A stretch of DNA of 64,000 nt from Hymenobacter perfusus (GTDB lineage Bacteria > Bacteroidota > Bacteroidia > Cytophagales > Hymenobacteraceae): the NCBI RefSeq assembly GCF_003944765.1, contig NZ_RWIU01000002.1, positions 558,001 through 622,000 of the forward strand, given 5' to 3'. This document shows positions 41,046-49,824 of this stretch, piece after piece; within the stretch, counting starts at the first letter, position 1; each line of letters opens with the position of its first letter. Both the position numbers and the translations under genes were made by a program. Under the pieces are notes generated by a model that made no database searches, was not told the DNA's origin, and saw only the letters and a list, made by a program, of their open reading frames with translations.

Positions 41046-41927
41046 ATGTCCTTCACTCATCCTTACGCTCAGCCCATGCTGCGCGACAATGCCCTGCAGG
41101 GCAAAACCATTGTGGTAACGGGCGGTGGTACCGGCCTTGGCCGGGCCATGACCACGTATTTTCTGCAGCTGGGGGCCAACGTGGTCATCAGCTCCCGCAA
41201 GCTGGACGTGCTGGAGCAAACTGCCGCCGAACTGCGCGAGCAGACCGGCAACGCCAACATCCTGGCCGTGCAGTGCGACGTGCGCAAGTATAACGAGGTA
41301 GAGGACCTGCTACAGAAGACCATCGATGCCTTCGGGGGCGTGGATGTGCTGCTCAACAACGCCGCCGGTAACTTCATCAGCCCTACTGAGCGCCTCAGCC
41401 ACAAGGCTTTTGATGTGATTGTGGATATCGTGCTCAAAGGCTCCTATAACTGCACGCTGGCTTTCGGGAAGCGCTGGATTGCCGATAAGCGCCCCGGTAC
41501 CATCCTCAGCATCGTGACCACCTATGCTTCCGTTGGGTCGGCGTTTGTGGTGCCCTCGGCTTCGGCTAAGGCGGGGGTACTGGCCATGACCCGCTCACTG
41601 GCGGTAGAATGGGCCAAATACGGCATCCGGGCCAACGCCATTGCACCCGGTCCGTTCCCGACGGAGGGAGCCTGGAGTCGCCTGTTCCCCGAGCCGTTGG
41701 CCTCCAAGCTCGACCCCGCCGCCAATGTGCCGCTCAAGCGCGTGGGTAACCACCAGGAGCTGGCCAACCTAGCCGCCTACATGGTGTCCGATTTCTCCGC
41801 CTACATGAACGGTGAGGTGGTGACGCTCGACGGTGGCGAGTGGCTCAACGGGGCCGGCGAGTTCAACAAGCTCGAAATCCTGACCCCCGAAATGTGGGAC
41901 CAGATTGAAAAAACCATGCGCCGCTAG
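41046..41927 (+). CDS. SDR oxidoreductase, 2,4-dienoyl-CoA reductase-like
   Basis: A 293-residue SDR of the DECR/peroxisomal dienoyl-CoA reductase group. TGGGTGLGRAM (about residues 24-34) binds NADP(H), NNAAGNF near 104 is the DECR-type variant of NNAG, and SAKAGVLAMTRSLAVEWAKYGIRANAIAPGPF contains the active-site lysine; the usual tyrosine is replaced (PSASAK). This pattern is typical of dienoyl-CoA reductases, so a role in degradation of unsaturated fatty acids is likely. Confidence 0.87.
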   Translation: MSFTHPYAQPMLRDNALQGKTIVVTGGGTGLGRAMTTYFLQLGANVVISSRKLDVLEQTAAELREQTGNANILAVQCDVRKYNEVEDLLQKTIDAFGGVDVLLNNAAGNFISPTERLSHKAFDVIVDIVLKGSYNCTLAFGKRWIADKRPGTILSIVTTYASVGSAFVVPSASAKAGVLAMTRSLAVEWAKYGIRANAIAPGPFPTEGAWSRLFPEPLASKLDPAANVPLKRVGNHQELANLAAYMVSDFSAYMNGEVVTLDGGEWLNGAGEFNKLEILTPEMWDQIEKTMRR

Positions 41928-42040
41928 GCTCACGGATTTATAGACGGACTGGGGCAAATTTGTCGGATTTTGTAGACGGTGTCTGGCTTTAGCCGAAGTC
42001 TGTTATCGACCAGAAAGTAGTATCCGTTGCCATTCGACCT

Positions 42041-42077
42041 AACAAAAAAGCCGCGCAGTCTGCGCGGCTTTTTTGTT
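42041..42077. terminator. Bidirectional terminator with 17-bp perfect stem
   Basis: AACAAAAAAGCCGCGCA pairs with TGCGCGGCTTTTTTGTT, loop GTC, between convergent genes. Confidence 0.92.
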
Positions 42078-42149
42078 GCGGTAGATGCTCGTCGGTGGAA
42101 CCATCGACAAAATCCGACAAATCCGGCCCAATCTGAAAAAAATCGTGAG

Positions 42150-42998
42150 CTAGAATTTGTAGCCTTTGAAGTCCTTGCTGAATTCCTGGGCAGGAATGGG
42201 CTGGTTGGGCACGACGTCGGAGAATTCAAATTTCTCGAACAGGCCTTTATCGTCGTTTACCTGCACCACCAGCGGGAGGTAGAGTTTCTGGTCGATGCAC
42301 AGCAGCACGCGGCGGCCGTAGCTGTTGGGTACCTGCACCGTTTTGCCGGCCGGTACTACCGCACCTGCCGAAAGGCCGTTGCGTTCCAGAATCCGGTACT
42401 CGCCACACCCAAATTTGTCGGAAATAGTTGTCACGCTTTCGGCCTTGGCGGGCTTGTAGCTTACGTAGCGAAACTGCGGATAATCGGAGCGGAGGACGTA
42501 GGCGGGGCGGCCCTGCACGGTGGTGTCGCCGGCGTAGCGGAAGGTTTTCTCAAAGGTGCGGTCAAGGCGTTGGCTGGAGCCGTGCAGCAGCTCGGCAATG
42601 GTGCCGTAACCGGCGTCGAGGGTGCTGTGGTGCTGGTTTTTGCGCATCACCGCGCCTTTCGGATCAAGGCTGAGCGTGACGTAAGGGAAGCTGTTGGGGT
42701 TCACCCAGGCGTCGCCGTTGTTCTGGCCCGTGACATACAGCACTTCGATGCCCTTCTGGTTGCGCAGATAGACTTTGTAGGGGCTGAACGTCATTTTCAT
42801 GAGTGTCCGGGCCTGTTGGTAGGATCCCTCAATGCGCTCCTGTGCCCGCACATTGCAGCGGAGGGTTTTCAGGTTCTGAATGGCCGTGCTAAGACGGCTG
42901 ATTAACTGTTCGGTGGTAATTTTGGGCTCGGCGGGAGCGGCCGCCAGGGTGCTGAACCCCAGCATGGTTACGGCCAACGGCCGGTAATAACGCATCAT
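42150..42998 (-). CDS. Secreted DUF1571/LolA-like protein
   Basis: A 282-residue exported protein. Two adjacent ATG codons start a signal peptide (MMRYYRPLAVTMLGFSTLAAAPA). The mature part has alternating beta strands around a helix (TLRCNVRAQERIEG; TLMKMTFSPYKVYLRNQKGIEVLYVTGQNNGDAWVNPNSFPYVTLSLDP) like outer-membrane lipoprotein-sorting proteins; I place it in the DUF1571 group from memory. A role in envelope lipid or lipoprotein handling is possible. The upstream extension to 43130 is not credible. Confidence 0.75.
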   Translation of the reverse strand: MMRYYRPLAVTMLGFSTLAAAPAEPKITTEQLISRLSTAIQNLKTLRCNVRAQERIEGSYQQARTLMKMTFSPYKVYLRNQKGIEVLYVTGQNNGDAWVNPNSFPYVTLSLDPKGAVMRKNQHHSTLDAGYGTIAELLHGSSQRLDRTFEKTFRYAGDTTVQGRPAYVLRSDYPQFRYVSYKPAKAESVTTISDKFGCGEYRILERNGLSAGAVVPAGKTVQVPNSYGRRVLLCIDQKLYLPLVVQVNDDKGLFEKFEFSDVVPNQPIPAQEFSKDFKGYKF

Positions 42999-43074
42999 GT
43001 AAAAGAGAAAGAGTACGTAAGACGGGGGAAGATACAAGGCCGCCGAACATAAACCGGGCCGGATAGGTGAGGCA

Positions 43075-43140
43075 GTGGGTTTGACTCTCCGTTTGCCTAT
43101 ATGGCACAGGTCGAACAGCAAACTCACCATCCCACTATTT
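43075..43140. repeat. Degenerate GTGAA/GTTTGAC-type inverted repeat
   Basis: CAGTGGGTTTGAC on the left and AACTCACCATCCCACT on the right form an imperfect pair across about 40 bases, similar in make-up to the repeats around rsgA. Confidence 0.4.
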
Positions 43141-43143
43141 CAT

Positions 43144-43443
43144 CTAATTGAGACTGATGGCGGGAAACCGGCTGGCTTTGCTGTCGAACACAAACAGCTC
43201 ATTTATTTCGATGCCGCGCAGAAAGCGGTAAAGCGGAAACTGCTCCACCACGGCCCGGATGGTTTCAGCGCTCAGCCCGTTCATGGTAACCCACCCTTGG
43301 GTGCGGTCGGCGCTAATGGCGTAGCTGTCAATGACGTTGTCTTCAATCAGGCGGCTGATGAAGGCCCGGTGACGCGGGATAAGGGCCACGAAATCTTCAT
43401 CGAAAAAATCGGGCAGACGCAGGGTAACGACGAATTTGGCCAT
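43144..43443 (-). CDS. Conserved hypothetical protein, muconolactone isomerase-like fold
   Basis: A 99-residue soluble protein (MAKFVVTLRLPDFFDEDFVALIPRHRAFI). The order of strand, helix, strand (LIEDNVIDSYAISADRTQGWVTM; IRAVVEQFPLYRFL; INELFVF) fits a ferredoxin-like alpha+beta fold of the muconolactone isomerase/YciI kind. Function unknown. The start at 43443 is chosen because the 34 upstream codons lack protein character. Confidence 0.72.
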   Translation of the reverse strand: MAKFVVTLRLPDFFDEDFVALIPRHRAFISRLIEDNVIDSYAISADRTQGWVTMNGLSAETIRAVVEQFPLYRFLRGIEINELFVFDSKASRFPAISLN

Positions 43444-43543
43444 GAATGCGGGGAATACCCTGGCATAACGCGGCCCGGCTGACTTGGGTTGAGGCGTACA
43501 GCGGCGGTGTAACTTTTTTGGTGATTTAGCAGAATAGAACCCC

Positions 43544-44302
43544 ATGCACTTTACCGTTATTACCCCGACCCATAACCGCCGCGCCTACCTGCCCGAAGCC
43601 ATCGACAGCGTGCGGGCCACCGTTTCGGCCCCGCTCGACTTCTCGTTTGAGCACCTGATCTGCGAAAACGCCAGTACCGACGGCACCGCCGAGTGGCTGG
43701 AGGAAACGACTGCCCAGCAGGGTGCCACGCTGCGCGTACGCGCCCAATCTACCCTGCTCAAGGCGGGGCCCGCCCGCAACCTGCTTATCCGGGAAGATGC
43801 TCCTGCTGATACCTGGATTGTGCCCCTGGACGACGATGACCTGTTGCTGCAACGTGCCCTCTACCACTATGCCCGCGAAATTGAGCAAGCCCCCGGCCGG
43901 CCCTGGCTGGTGGCCGATTTCCTGCGCGTGGACCAGGACCGGCGTTACCTGCCCAATGAGGACTACTACGCCTGGCGCTTCGATTCGGCTCCGGATATGC
44001 TGCGCGCCATTTTCCGGGCCGAGCACTTCATACAGGGCAACGTGTGCTACAGCCGGGAGTTGTTCGATGCGGTAGGCGGCTACGATGAGGACATTGCCAT
44101 GGCCGAGGACCTGGACCTGTACGTGCGCTTTCTGCTGGCCGGCCACCTGCCCGTTATCTGCCCCCATATCAGCCACCTGCACCGCTTCCACACCAGCAAC
44201 GTGAGCATCGGCGTGGATGCTGGCAAGCACGCCCAGGACCTGCGCATCATCTATGATAAGTACGCCGGGCAGCTGCAGAAGCAGGGGATTGAGCGGCCGT
44301 AA
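43544..44302 (+). CDS. Family 2 glycosyltransferase
   Basis: A 252-residue GT-A fold enzyme. ITPTHNRRAYLPEAIDSV opens the nucleotide-sugar fold, DDDD(L) at about residues 96-99 gives the DXD motif, and AEDLDLYVRFLLAG (ED motif with the catalytic base) is near 187-200. There are no membrane helices, so it is a cytosolic transferase, probably for envelope polysaccharide. There is no cluster of sugar genes around it. Its transcript probably ends at the hairpin at 44314. Confidence 0.87.
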   Translation: MHFTVITPTHNRRAYLPEAIDSVRATVSAPLDFSFEHLICENASTDGTAEWLEETTAQQGATLRVRAQSTLLKAGPARNLLIREDAPADTWIVPLDDDDLLLQRALYHYAREIEQAPGRPWLVADFLRVDQDRRYLPNEDYYAWRFDSAPDMLRAIFRAEHFIQGNVCYSRELFDAVGGYDEDIAMAEDLDLYVRFLLAGHLPVICPHISHLHRFHTSNVSIGVDAGKHAQDLRIIYDKYAGQLQKQGIERP

Positions 44303-44306
44303 GAGT

Positions 44307-44774
44307 CTAAATCAATGGAGATATAGGTCTGGAGCCTATGTCTCCATTAACATGTAATTCTTGAAGCACAAAGCTTTGAAGTGGGTAACCCTCGACAAGT
44401 GCTTGGCTAACGACATTCATTTCTGAGCTCCATGATGCCACTTCAAAATGAAAGTCGTCCTGCCATTCGCCCCTGTCGATTATCGTTACTCCAAGCTCAT
44501 AAGCTGCGTTGTACACGGGTTCATCCGCAAATGGGAGCCCTTCTATAGTCGTATTGTCAGGGTGATTCAGAATGAACGTTACTGGAAAATCCAGGTCAAA
44601 TTTCCGCATATACGCTCGCCCGAAAGCTACCGGAACAAACAGGATGATTTGAGTAGCAAGGGCATAAGGCACTTGTTGTTCGATTAGTATTTCAAACACA
44701 CTTTCCTCTGTGGCTTCCTGCGGAACAAAATGCGGTAGAAAGTCAACAATGAGCTGATTTATATCCATTGCCAT
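44307..44774 (-). CDS. Hypothetical protein, low-GC orphan (155 residues)
   Basis: A clearly AT-richer gene than the neighbours. The product is acidic and hydrophobic in blocks (FVPVAFGRAYMRKFDLDFPVTFILN; GVTIIDRGEWQDDFHFEVASWSSEMNVV), without signal peptide or recognised motif. The stop-proximal codons are also one arm of a hairpin that follows the glycosyltransferase. It lies four bases past the convergent glycosyltransferase, and its start is 11 bases before the stop of the amidohydrolase. Function unknown. Confidence 0.7.
   Translation of the reverse strand: MAMDINQLIVDFLPHFVPQEATEESVFEILIEQQVPYALATQIILFVPVAFGRAYMRKFDLDFPVTFILNHPDNTTIEGLPFADEPVYNAAYELGVTIIDRGEWQDDFHFEVASWSSEMNVVSQALVEGYPLQSFVLQELHVNGDIGSRPISPLI
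44314..44348 (+). terminator. Hairpin after the glycosyltransferase gene, inside the convergent gene
   Basis: AATGGAGATATAGG pairs with CCTATGTCTCCATT (one internal mismatch), loop of seven bases. No T run follows, so termination is uncertain. Confidence 0.5.
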
Positions 44775-44784
44775 AACTAAGAAA

Positions 44785-46071
44785 CTATTCTTCCACCACC
44801 ACGCCGCCCTTCACTACCAGTCGTACCTGCCGCAGGGCGGCTACGTCCTGGGTGGGGTCGCCGGAAACGGCAATGAGGTCGGCGAGGAGGCCGGGCTGGA
44901 GGCGGCCCCGGTCGGGAAGTTGGAAGAGGCGGGCGTTGGTGGCGGTGAGGCCGCGCAGCACCTGCAGCGGCGTGAGGCCGTAGGTTTTGACCAGTTGCTC
45001 GGCCTCGCGCAGGTTGTCGCCGTGCGCAAACACGCCCACGTCACCCCCGATGGCCAGCTCTACCCCGCTTTGCAGGGCCAGCTTCATGCTTTCCCGCTTC
45101 TGGCGGATACGCTCCGGCTCGGGCGTGGTGCCGGGCTGCCAGCCCCGGTAGCGCGAAATGGCCTCGCCGGCGGCCACGGTGGGGCAGAGAGCCACACCGC
45201 GCTGCTTCATCAGCCGGAACACTTCCAGCGTGCCCCCGTCGCCGTGCTCAATGGTTTGCACGCCGGCCAGCGCGGCGCGGCGCATGCCTTCGGGCGTACT
45301 GGCGTGGGCCACCACGGGTCGGCCGGCATTACGGGCGGTTTGCACAATCAGGTTTAGTTCTTCCTGCGAGAAGGTAGGGCGGCTGGGCTCATTGGGCCCC
45401 CAACGGTAGTCAGCATATACCTTGATAATATCGGCCCCTTTGCCCATCTGTTCTCGCACGGCCCGGATAATATTGTCGGTGCCATCGGCCTCCTGCGCGC
45501 CTTGGGGCACGTCCACATCGGCGGAGAGTTTGGGTCCGTAGCTGCCGGTCGCTACTAGGGCGCGGGTGGCTACCAGCAGGCGTGGGCCGGGTATGAGGCC
45601 CTGGTCAATGGCCTGTTTCAGCCCTACATCGGCATAGCCGGCTCCTTCCGAGCCCAGGTCGCGGGCGGTGGTGAAGCCGGCGGCCAGGGTAGCGCGGGCG
45701 TGGGCGGTGCCCCGTGCGACGCGCAAAGCCTGGGATTCCAGCAGCACCTGGTCGTTCCACGGGGTTTCATTGTAGGGGTGGAGCAGCAGATGGCTGTGGC
45801 CCTCAATCAGGCCGGGCAGCAGTGTAAGGCCCGGCAACTCCAGCACCTGCGCGCCGGCGGGCACCCCAAGCTGCACGGCCGGCCCCACGGCTTTAATCCT
45901 GTCGCCCTCGGTAAGCACGGCCCAGCCGGAGTGCAGGGTTTCGCCATCGAACACGGCGGCCGGGCGCAGGAGCAGGGCGGGGATAGGTGCTTTTGAAGAA
46001 ATGGATTGCCCAGGTGCCCACTGAGAGAAGAACAGAAGCGCAACCACCCATACTCCTTGGAAAATACGCAT
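44785..46071 (-). CDS. Secreted amidohydrolase (imidazolonepropionase/prolidase-like)
   Basis: A 428-residue metal-dependent hydrolase with signal peptide (MRIFQGVWVVALLFFSQWAPGQ). Metal ligands: HSH in LIEGHSHLLLHP, the carbamylated lysine in DIIKVYADYRW, histidines in VVAHASTPEG and TIEHGDGG, and aspartate in AIGGDVG. This is the TIM-barrel pattern of periplasmic Xaa-Pro dipeptidase-like amidohydrolases. It may process peptides or amides outside the cytoplasm. Codon use is GC-rich, unlike the two genes flanking it. Confidence 0.88.
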   Translation of the reverse strand: MRIFQGVWVVALLFFSQWAPGQSISSKAPIPALLLRPAAVFDGETLHSGWAVLTEGDRIKAVGPAVQLGVPAGAQVLELPGLTLLPGLIEGHSHLLLHPYNETPWNDQVLLESQALRVARGTAHARATLAAGFTTARDLGSEGAGYADVGLKQAIDQGLIPGPRLLVATRALVATGSYGPKLSADVDVPQGAQEADGTDNIIRAVREQMGKGADIIKVYADYRWGPNEPSRPTFSQEELNLIVQTARNAGRPVVAHASTPEGMRRAALAGVQTIEHGDGGTLEVFRLMKQRGVALCPTVAAGEAISRYRGWQPGTTPEPERIRQKRESMKLALQSGVELAIGGDVGVFAHGDNLREAEQLVKTYGLTPLQVLRGLTATNARLFQLPDRGRLQPGLLADLIAVSGDPTQDVAALRQVRLVVKGGVVVEE

Positions 46072-46120
46072 AATAGATGCTTTGCCGGAAATTAGCCTGC
46101 CACAAGATACTATTGCCCCC

Positions 46121-46534
46121 TCAAAAGGGCCACCAGGATTTACGCGTCGGTTGGGGCAAACCCATTACCTTTCGTAAGACCTGTGCCATATGCTGAGCCA
46201 AATTTTCTGCTTCCACTTCAAGCAGATATAGCTTTGTGGTATCCGTCAGGGTTAAGTACAGTATTTCCGCATATCCTGAAGACTGAACCTGGACCCCCTG
46301 TACTTCGCTAAACGATATATGTCTTTCCGGAGTGACCTGTTCACGATAGACTAGGTTGATGTTTTGGAGTAGGATCTGTTTGGTTATCGTGTCAATCTGC
46401 ACCTCGTTTTGTAGGCGTAATTCAAATAGATCAACTGTTTTACGACGTTTCCTAAGCCACGCAACTATTCCTAAAAGAGCCAGCGCAAACAGTATGACAT
46501 AGATTTCCAGATAGACGCCGATTATGGTCCACAA
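46121..46534 (-). CDS. Hypothetical membrane-anchored protein, low GC
   Basis: A protein of 137 residues from the TTG at 46534 (no ATG in frame). One N-terminal membrane helix (YLEIYVILFALALLGIVAWL) is followed by a basic stretch (RKRRK) and a beta-rich domain (EVQGVQVQSSGYAEILYLTLTDTTKLYLLEVEAENLAQHM), which resembles a PH-like fold. The frame stays open upstream, so the start is uncertain. AT-rich compared with its surroundings. Function unknown. Confidence 0.65.
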   Translation of the reverse strand: MWTIIGVYLEIYVILFALALLGIVAWLRKRRKTVDLFELRLQNEVQIDTITKQILLQNINLVYREQVTPERHISFSEVQGVQVQSSGYAEILYLTLTDTTKLYLLEVEAENLAQHMAQVLRKVMGLPQPTRKSWWPF

Positions 46535-46563
46535 ACCAATAAATATTCCAAGTATAATCCTGT

Positions 46564-46704
46564 TTATTCTTTTTGCGTTGGCGTGGGAGGAGTCCAGCGA
46601 AGATGTATCTGGGAGTAGGAATACAGGCAGGTTATGGCACTATCCAACTCCGAAAGCCTGCGGCTGATTTGCTTTAAATCTGAGTAGAACAAGATGAGGC
46701 TCAT
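46564..46704 (-). CDS. Possible 46-residue small protein
   Basis: A short frame starting with ATG at 46704 and stopping with TAA at 46564, immediately upstream of the low-GC membrane protein. The product starts MSLILFYSDLKQISRRLSEL and ends PPTPTQKE. It has an amphipathic helix pattern and plausible composition, and could be coupled to the downstream gene. No family recognised; may be chance. Confidence 0.33.
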   Translation of the reverse strand: MSLILFYSDLKQISRRLSELDSAITCLYSYSQIHLRWTPPTPTQKE

Positions 46705-46721
46705 ATAGCCCTGTAAAACGT

Positions 46722-46758
46722 GAATGCCCGCCGGAAGATAGACTTTCGGCGGGCATTC
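46722..46758. terminator. Hairpin terminator after the S46 peptidase gene
   Basis: GAATGCCCGCCGGAAG pairs with CTTTCGGCGGGCATTC (one mismatch), loop ATAGA. No long T run. Confidence 0.7.
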
Positions 46759-46775
46759 GTATAGGGCAGCAGTAC

Positions 46776-49037
46776 TTACACTTTCTCCTTGGCAGGCTTG
46801 CGCTTAACCTGGATTTTCTCCAGCTTCTTGCCGTTCCCGGCCGGGGCGGTGTCGTTGGAGGCGCCCACCAGGGTCATTTCCTTCACCAGGTGGCCGGCCC
46901 CGGCGAATTTATCCACCACGAACAGCATGTAGCGCACATCCAGGGTAATGTTGCGCACCCGGTCGGGGTCGAACATGATGTCGGACATAGTGCCTTCCCA
47001 GTTCCGGTCGAAGTTGGTGCCAATCAGCTCGCCCCGGCCGTTGATGACGGGGGAACCGGAGTTGCCGCCGGTGGTGTGGTTGGTGGCAATGAAGGCTACG
47101 GGCACAGTGCCTTTGTAGGCATAAGGACCAAAATCCTTGTTTTTGTACAGCTCGGCGAGGCGGGCGGGCACTTCAAACTCAGGGTTGGTGGGGTCGGCCT
47201 TCTCCATGATACCATCAAGGGTGGTGTAGAAGTCGTATTTGGTGCCGTCGGCGGGCTCGTAGCCAGCTACCTGGCCGTAGGCAAGGCGCAGGGTAGAGTT
47301 GGCATCGGGGTAGAATTTCCGATCGGGCTGTTGCAGGCGCAGGCCGGCCACGTACGTGCGCTGGAGCAGAGCAATCTGGTCGGTGGCAGCAGTGTAGGTG
47401 GGCAGGATGGCCGTGCGGTAGTTCCCTATGATGGCCTGCGCCAGTAGCACAGCCGGGTCCTGACGAAGCGTTTGCACATTGCCCTTGGCTACCTCATCCA
47501 GCACCGCAAAGGCCGATTCCTGCGTGGTAAGCTTTGATTTGCCGTAGAGCTGGGCCGCATACGCCGTCCACCCACCAGGGCCAGCGTACTGCCCCTGCAG
47601 GGTTTTGACGTAGGCCGGCAGCAGCGCGGCCGGGGTGCCGGTCGCGTAAAGCGGCAGCAGCTGGGCGGCTACTTTCTGGTCAGTAGGGGCGCTGTAGTTG
47701 CGGAAGAAGCCCACGGAGCCTTTTCTGGTTTTTTCGGCAGCGGCGGCCAATTCGGCGGCGGGTACCTTGTTATCGGCCAGTTCCAGCAACGGCAGCAGGC
47801 TATTGGCATAGGCCATCAGCTCCACTCCCAGGGCCGCTTCCGTTACGTAGTCGCGGGCCAGGGTATAGTCGCGGGCAGTAGCGTAGTTGCGCTTCAGATC
47901 GGGGAGCAGCGTGGCAAAGGCGGCGCGGCGGGCAGCGTCGCCGCTTTCAGCCCACTGCTGAAACACTTGTTCCTGCTGCTGCTTCACGCGTACGGCGTCG
48001 AGCTTTTTGAGGCCCCGGTTCTCGCCAATCCACTTTTTCCAGTAGTTGGCAATGCTGGCGTATTTGGCCGCGTACTGAATCCGTACTTTATCGGAGGCCT
48101 TCATATCGGCATCCAGTACCTTCAGCTTGGCGTCGCGTACCTTGATTTTGGCTGGGTTCGAGACGGCATAGGTTTCCTCCACGCCCCAGCTGGTGAGGTA
48201 TTCGTTGGTACGGCCCGGGAAGCCAAACACCATGGTAAAGTCGCCGGGCTGCACGCCGCCCAGGGAAATGGGCAGGTGGTGGCGGGGCTTGAAGGGTTTA
48301 TTATCGGGAGAGTAAGGGGCCGGCTTGTTATCGGGGCCGGCGTAGATGCGGAAGATGCTGAAGTCGCCGGTGTGGCGGGGCCAGGCCCAGTTGTCGGTGT
48401 CGCCGCCGAACTTGCCGATGCTGCTCGGGGGCGCGCCTACCAGCCGGATGTCCTGGAATACCTCCGTCACAAACAGATAGTACTCATTGCCGTTGAACAT
48501 GGGTCGCACGAAGGCCTGGTAGCCGGTGCCCTGCACGGCGGCCTGGGCCACGCGCTGCCCATTAGCCTGCACCAGCTTCTCACGCTCCGCTTCCACAATG
48601 CCCGTGGTGGGCACGCCGGCCAGCACCTGGCTGCTCACATCCTCCATGCGCACAATGAAAGTGGCCGTAAGGCCCGGATTGGGCAATTCCTGGCTGCGGT
48701 CCATGGCCCAGTAGCCGTTGGTGAGGTAGTCTTTCTCGACGGAGGAATGGCTCTGAATCTGGCTGTAGCCGCAGTGGTGGTTGGTCAGCAGCAAGCCTTG
48801 GTCGGAAATGATTTCCCCGGTGCAGCCCCCGCCAAATTGCACAATGGCATCCTTGAGGCTGCCCTGGTTGATGGAGTAAATCTGCTCAGCGGTGAGCTTA
48901 AGGCCTTTTTTCTGCATGTCGGCCTCGTTGAGCTGCTTGAGCAGCAGCGGCAGCCACATGCCTTCATCGGCGCGGGCGGCCGGCAGGGCAGTCAGGAAGG
49001 TAAGGGCCAGCAAAGCCAGTCGGGTACGGATGCGCAT
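46776..49037 (-). CDS. S46-family dipeptidyl peptidase (DPP7/DPP11 type)
   Basis: A 753-residue periplasmic serine peptidase that removes dipeptides from peptide N-termini. The signal peptide (MRIRTRLALLALTFLTALPAARA) is followed by DEGMWLP, where mature S46 enzymes begin. The catalytic histidine is in LLTNHHCGYSQIQ (about 85), the aspartate probably in GDTDNWAWPRHTGDF, and the serine in TTGGNSGSPVINGRGELIGTNFDRNWE (about 640). DPP7 and DPP11 differ in one S1 residue that I cannot align by eye. The start at 49037 is set by the signal peptide and by a promoter box at 49075. Confidence 0.94.
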   Translation of the reverse strand: MRIRTRLALLALTFLTALPAARADEGMWLPLLLKQLNEADMQKKGLKLTAEQIYSINQGSLKDAIVQFGGGCTGEIISDQGLLLTNHHCGYSQIQSHSSVEKDYLTNGYWAMDRSQELPNPGLTATFIVRMEDVSSQVLAGVPTTGIVEAEREKLVQANGQRVAQAAVQGTGYQAFVRPMFNGNEYYLFVTEVFQDIRLVGAPPSSIGKFGGDTDNWAWPRHTGDFSIFRIYAGPDNKPAPYSPDNKPFKPRHHLPISLGGVQPGDFTMVFGFPGRTNEYLTSWGVEETYAVSNPAKIKVRDAKLKVLDADMKASDKVRIQYAAKYASIANYWKKWIGENRGLKKLDAVRVKQQQEQVFQQWAESGDAARRAAFATLLPDLKRNYATARDYTLARDYVTEAALGVELMAYANSLLPLLELADNKVPAAELAAAAEKTRKGSVGFFRNYSAPTDQKVAAQLLPLYATGTPAALLPAYVKTLQGQYAGPGGWTAYAAQLYGKSKLTTQESAFAVLDEVAKGNVQTLRQDPAVLLAQAIIGNYRTAILPTYTAATDQIALLQRTYVAGLRLQQPDRKFYPDANSTLRLAYGQVAGYEPADGTKYDFYTTLDGIMEKADPTNPEFEVPARLAELYKNKDFGPYAYKGTVPVAFIATNHTTGGNSGSPVINGRGELIGTNFDRNWEGTMSDIMFDPDRVRNITLDVRYMLFVVDKFAGAGHLVKEMTLVGASNDTAPAGNGKKLEKIQVKRKPAKEKV

Positions 49038-49074
49038 TCTTGAAGTGGATGGGGTGGAGGTAGTTGGAAAGACC

Positions 49075-49082
49075 CAAAAGTA
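49075..49082 (-). promoter_or_regulatory. -7 promoter box of the S46 peptidase gene
   Basis: TACTTTTG on the minus strand, 37 bases before the ATG. No clear -33. Confidence 0.45.
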
Positions 49083-49165
49083 CGGCTTCGGCTGCTGGCG
49101 GGCGTTACTTCCCACAGCGTTGCGCGGAGGAAAACGCGGAGTTCCGTAGAGCAGTTCAACGCAAA

Positions 49166-49192
49166 ACGCCCGACCAAAACGGGCCGGGCGTC
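49166..49192. terminator. Weak hairpin between YkvA and S46 genes
   Basis: ACGCCCGACC pairs imperfectly with GGGCCGGGCGT around AAAAC. There is no T run. Confidence 0.4.
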
Positions 49193-49236
49193 CACAAAAG
49201 GCAGTTAATCGGCCTCAATCTGCAGTAATATGTGCT

Positions 49237-49758
49237 TTACGAGTGACCCAATTCGGCCACGGCGGGCGCGTTCTGGGCGTTGGTGTTGGAGGCTTTGGGC
49301 GTTGTGGAAGCTGCCGGAATATCATCCGTTTCCTGGGCCGCGTGGGTGTCTTCCCACTCCCGGAAGCGCAGAATTTCGCCCTGGAATTTCTCAATAAACC
49401 AGCTGATTAAAGCCAGATCATCCAGAAAACCCACCACCGGAATAAAGTCCGGCACCAGGTCAACCGGCGACAGAGTGTAGAGCAGCACGCCCAGGGCCGA
49501 CACGATGGTGCCGGTATCAATCTGGCGGTACTCGCCGCTGATGTAATTGCGCACTAGCCGCACGAGGGTGCGGCCCACGTCGAATACCTGCTTGAATTTA
49601 TTATCGCCGCTGTCTTTGCTGGCCAGCTTGTTGGCTACTTCATTCAGCACCATCACCACCTTAAAGGGGCGGCCCAGCAGCTTGCCGGCGCGGTTCAGGA
49701 ACACGCTGAACAGCGCGTTTTTGGAAATCGAAAGACCTTTTTCGACGAGAGAGGACAT
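49237..49758 (-). CDS. YkvA family protein (DUF1232)
   Basis: A 173-residue protein. The DUF1232 core is at about residues 80-130: [39 protein letters not shown], which holds a membrane-associating hairpin with the typical SPxDLxPD motif. The C-terminal 35 residues are Ala/Thr/Asn-rich and disordered. Function unknown; plausibly an inner-membrane-associated protein. Confidence 0.85.
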   Translation of the reverse strand: MSSLVEKGLSISKNALFSVFLNRAGKLLGRPFKVVMVLNEVANKLASKDSGDNKFKQVFDVGRTLVRLVRNYISGEYRQIDTGTIVSALGVLLYTLSPVDLVPDFIPVVGFLDDLALISWFIEKFQGEILRFREWEDTHAAQETDDIPAASTTPKASNTNAQNAPAVAELGHS

Positions 49759-49824
49759 ACAGGAATAGTTGAGGTTGTGTGGGGCGTGTACGGGTGCCCC
49801 GGGGCCGGCGTTACAGTGGCTACC

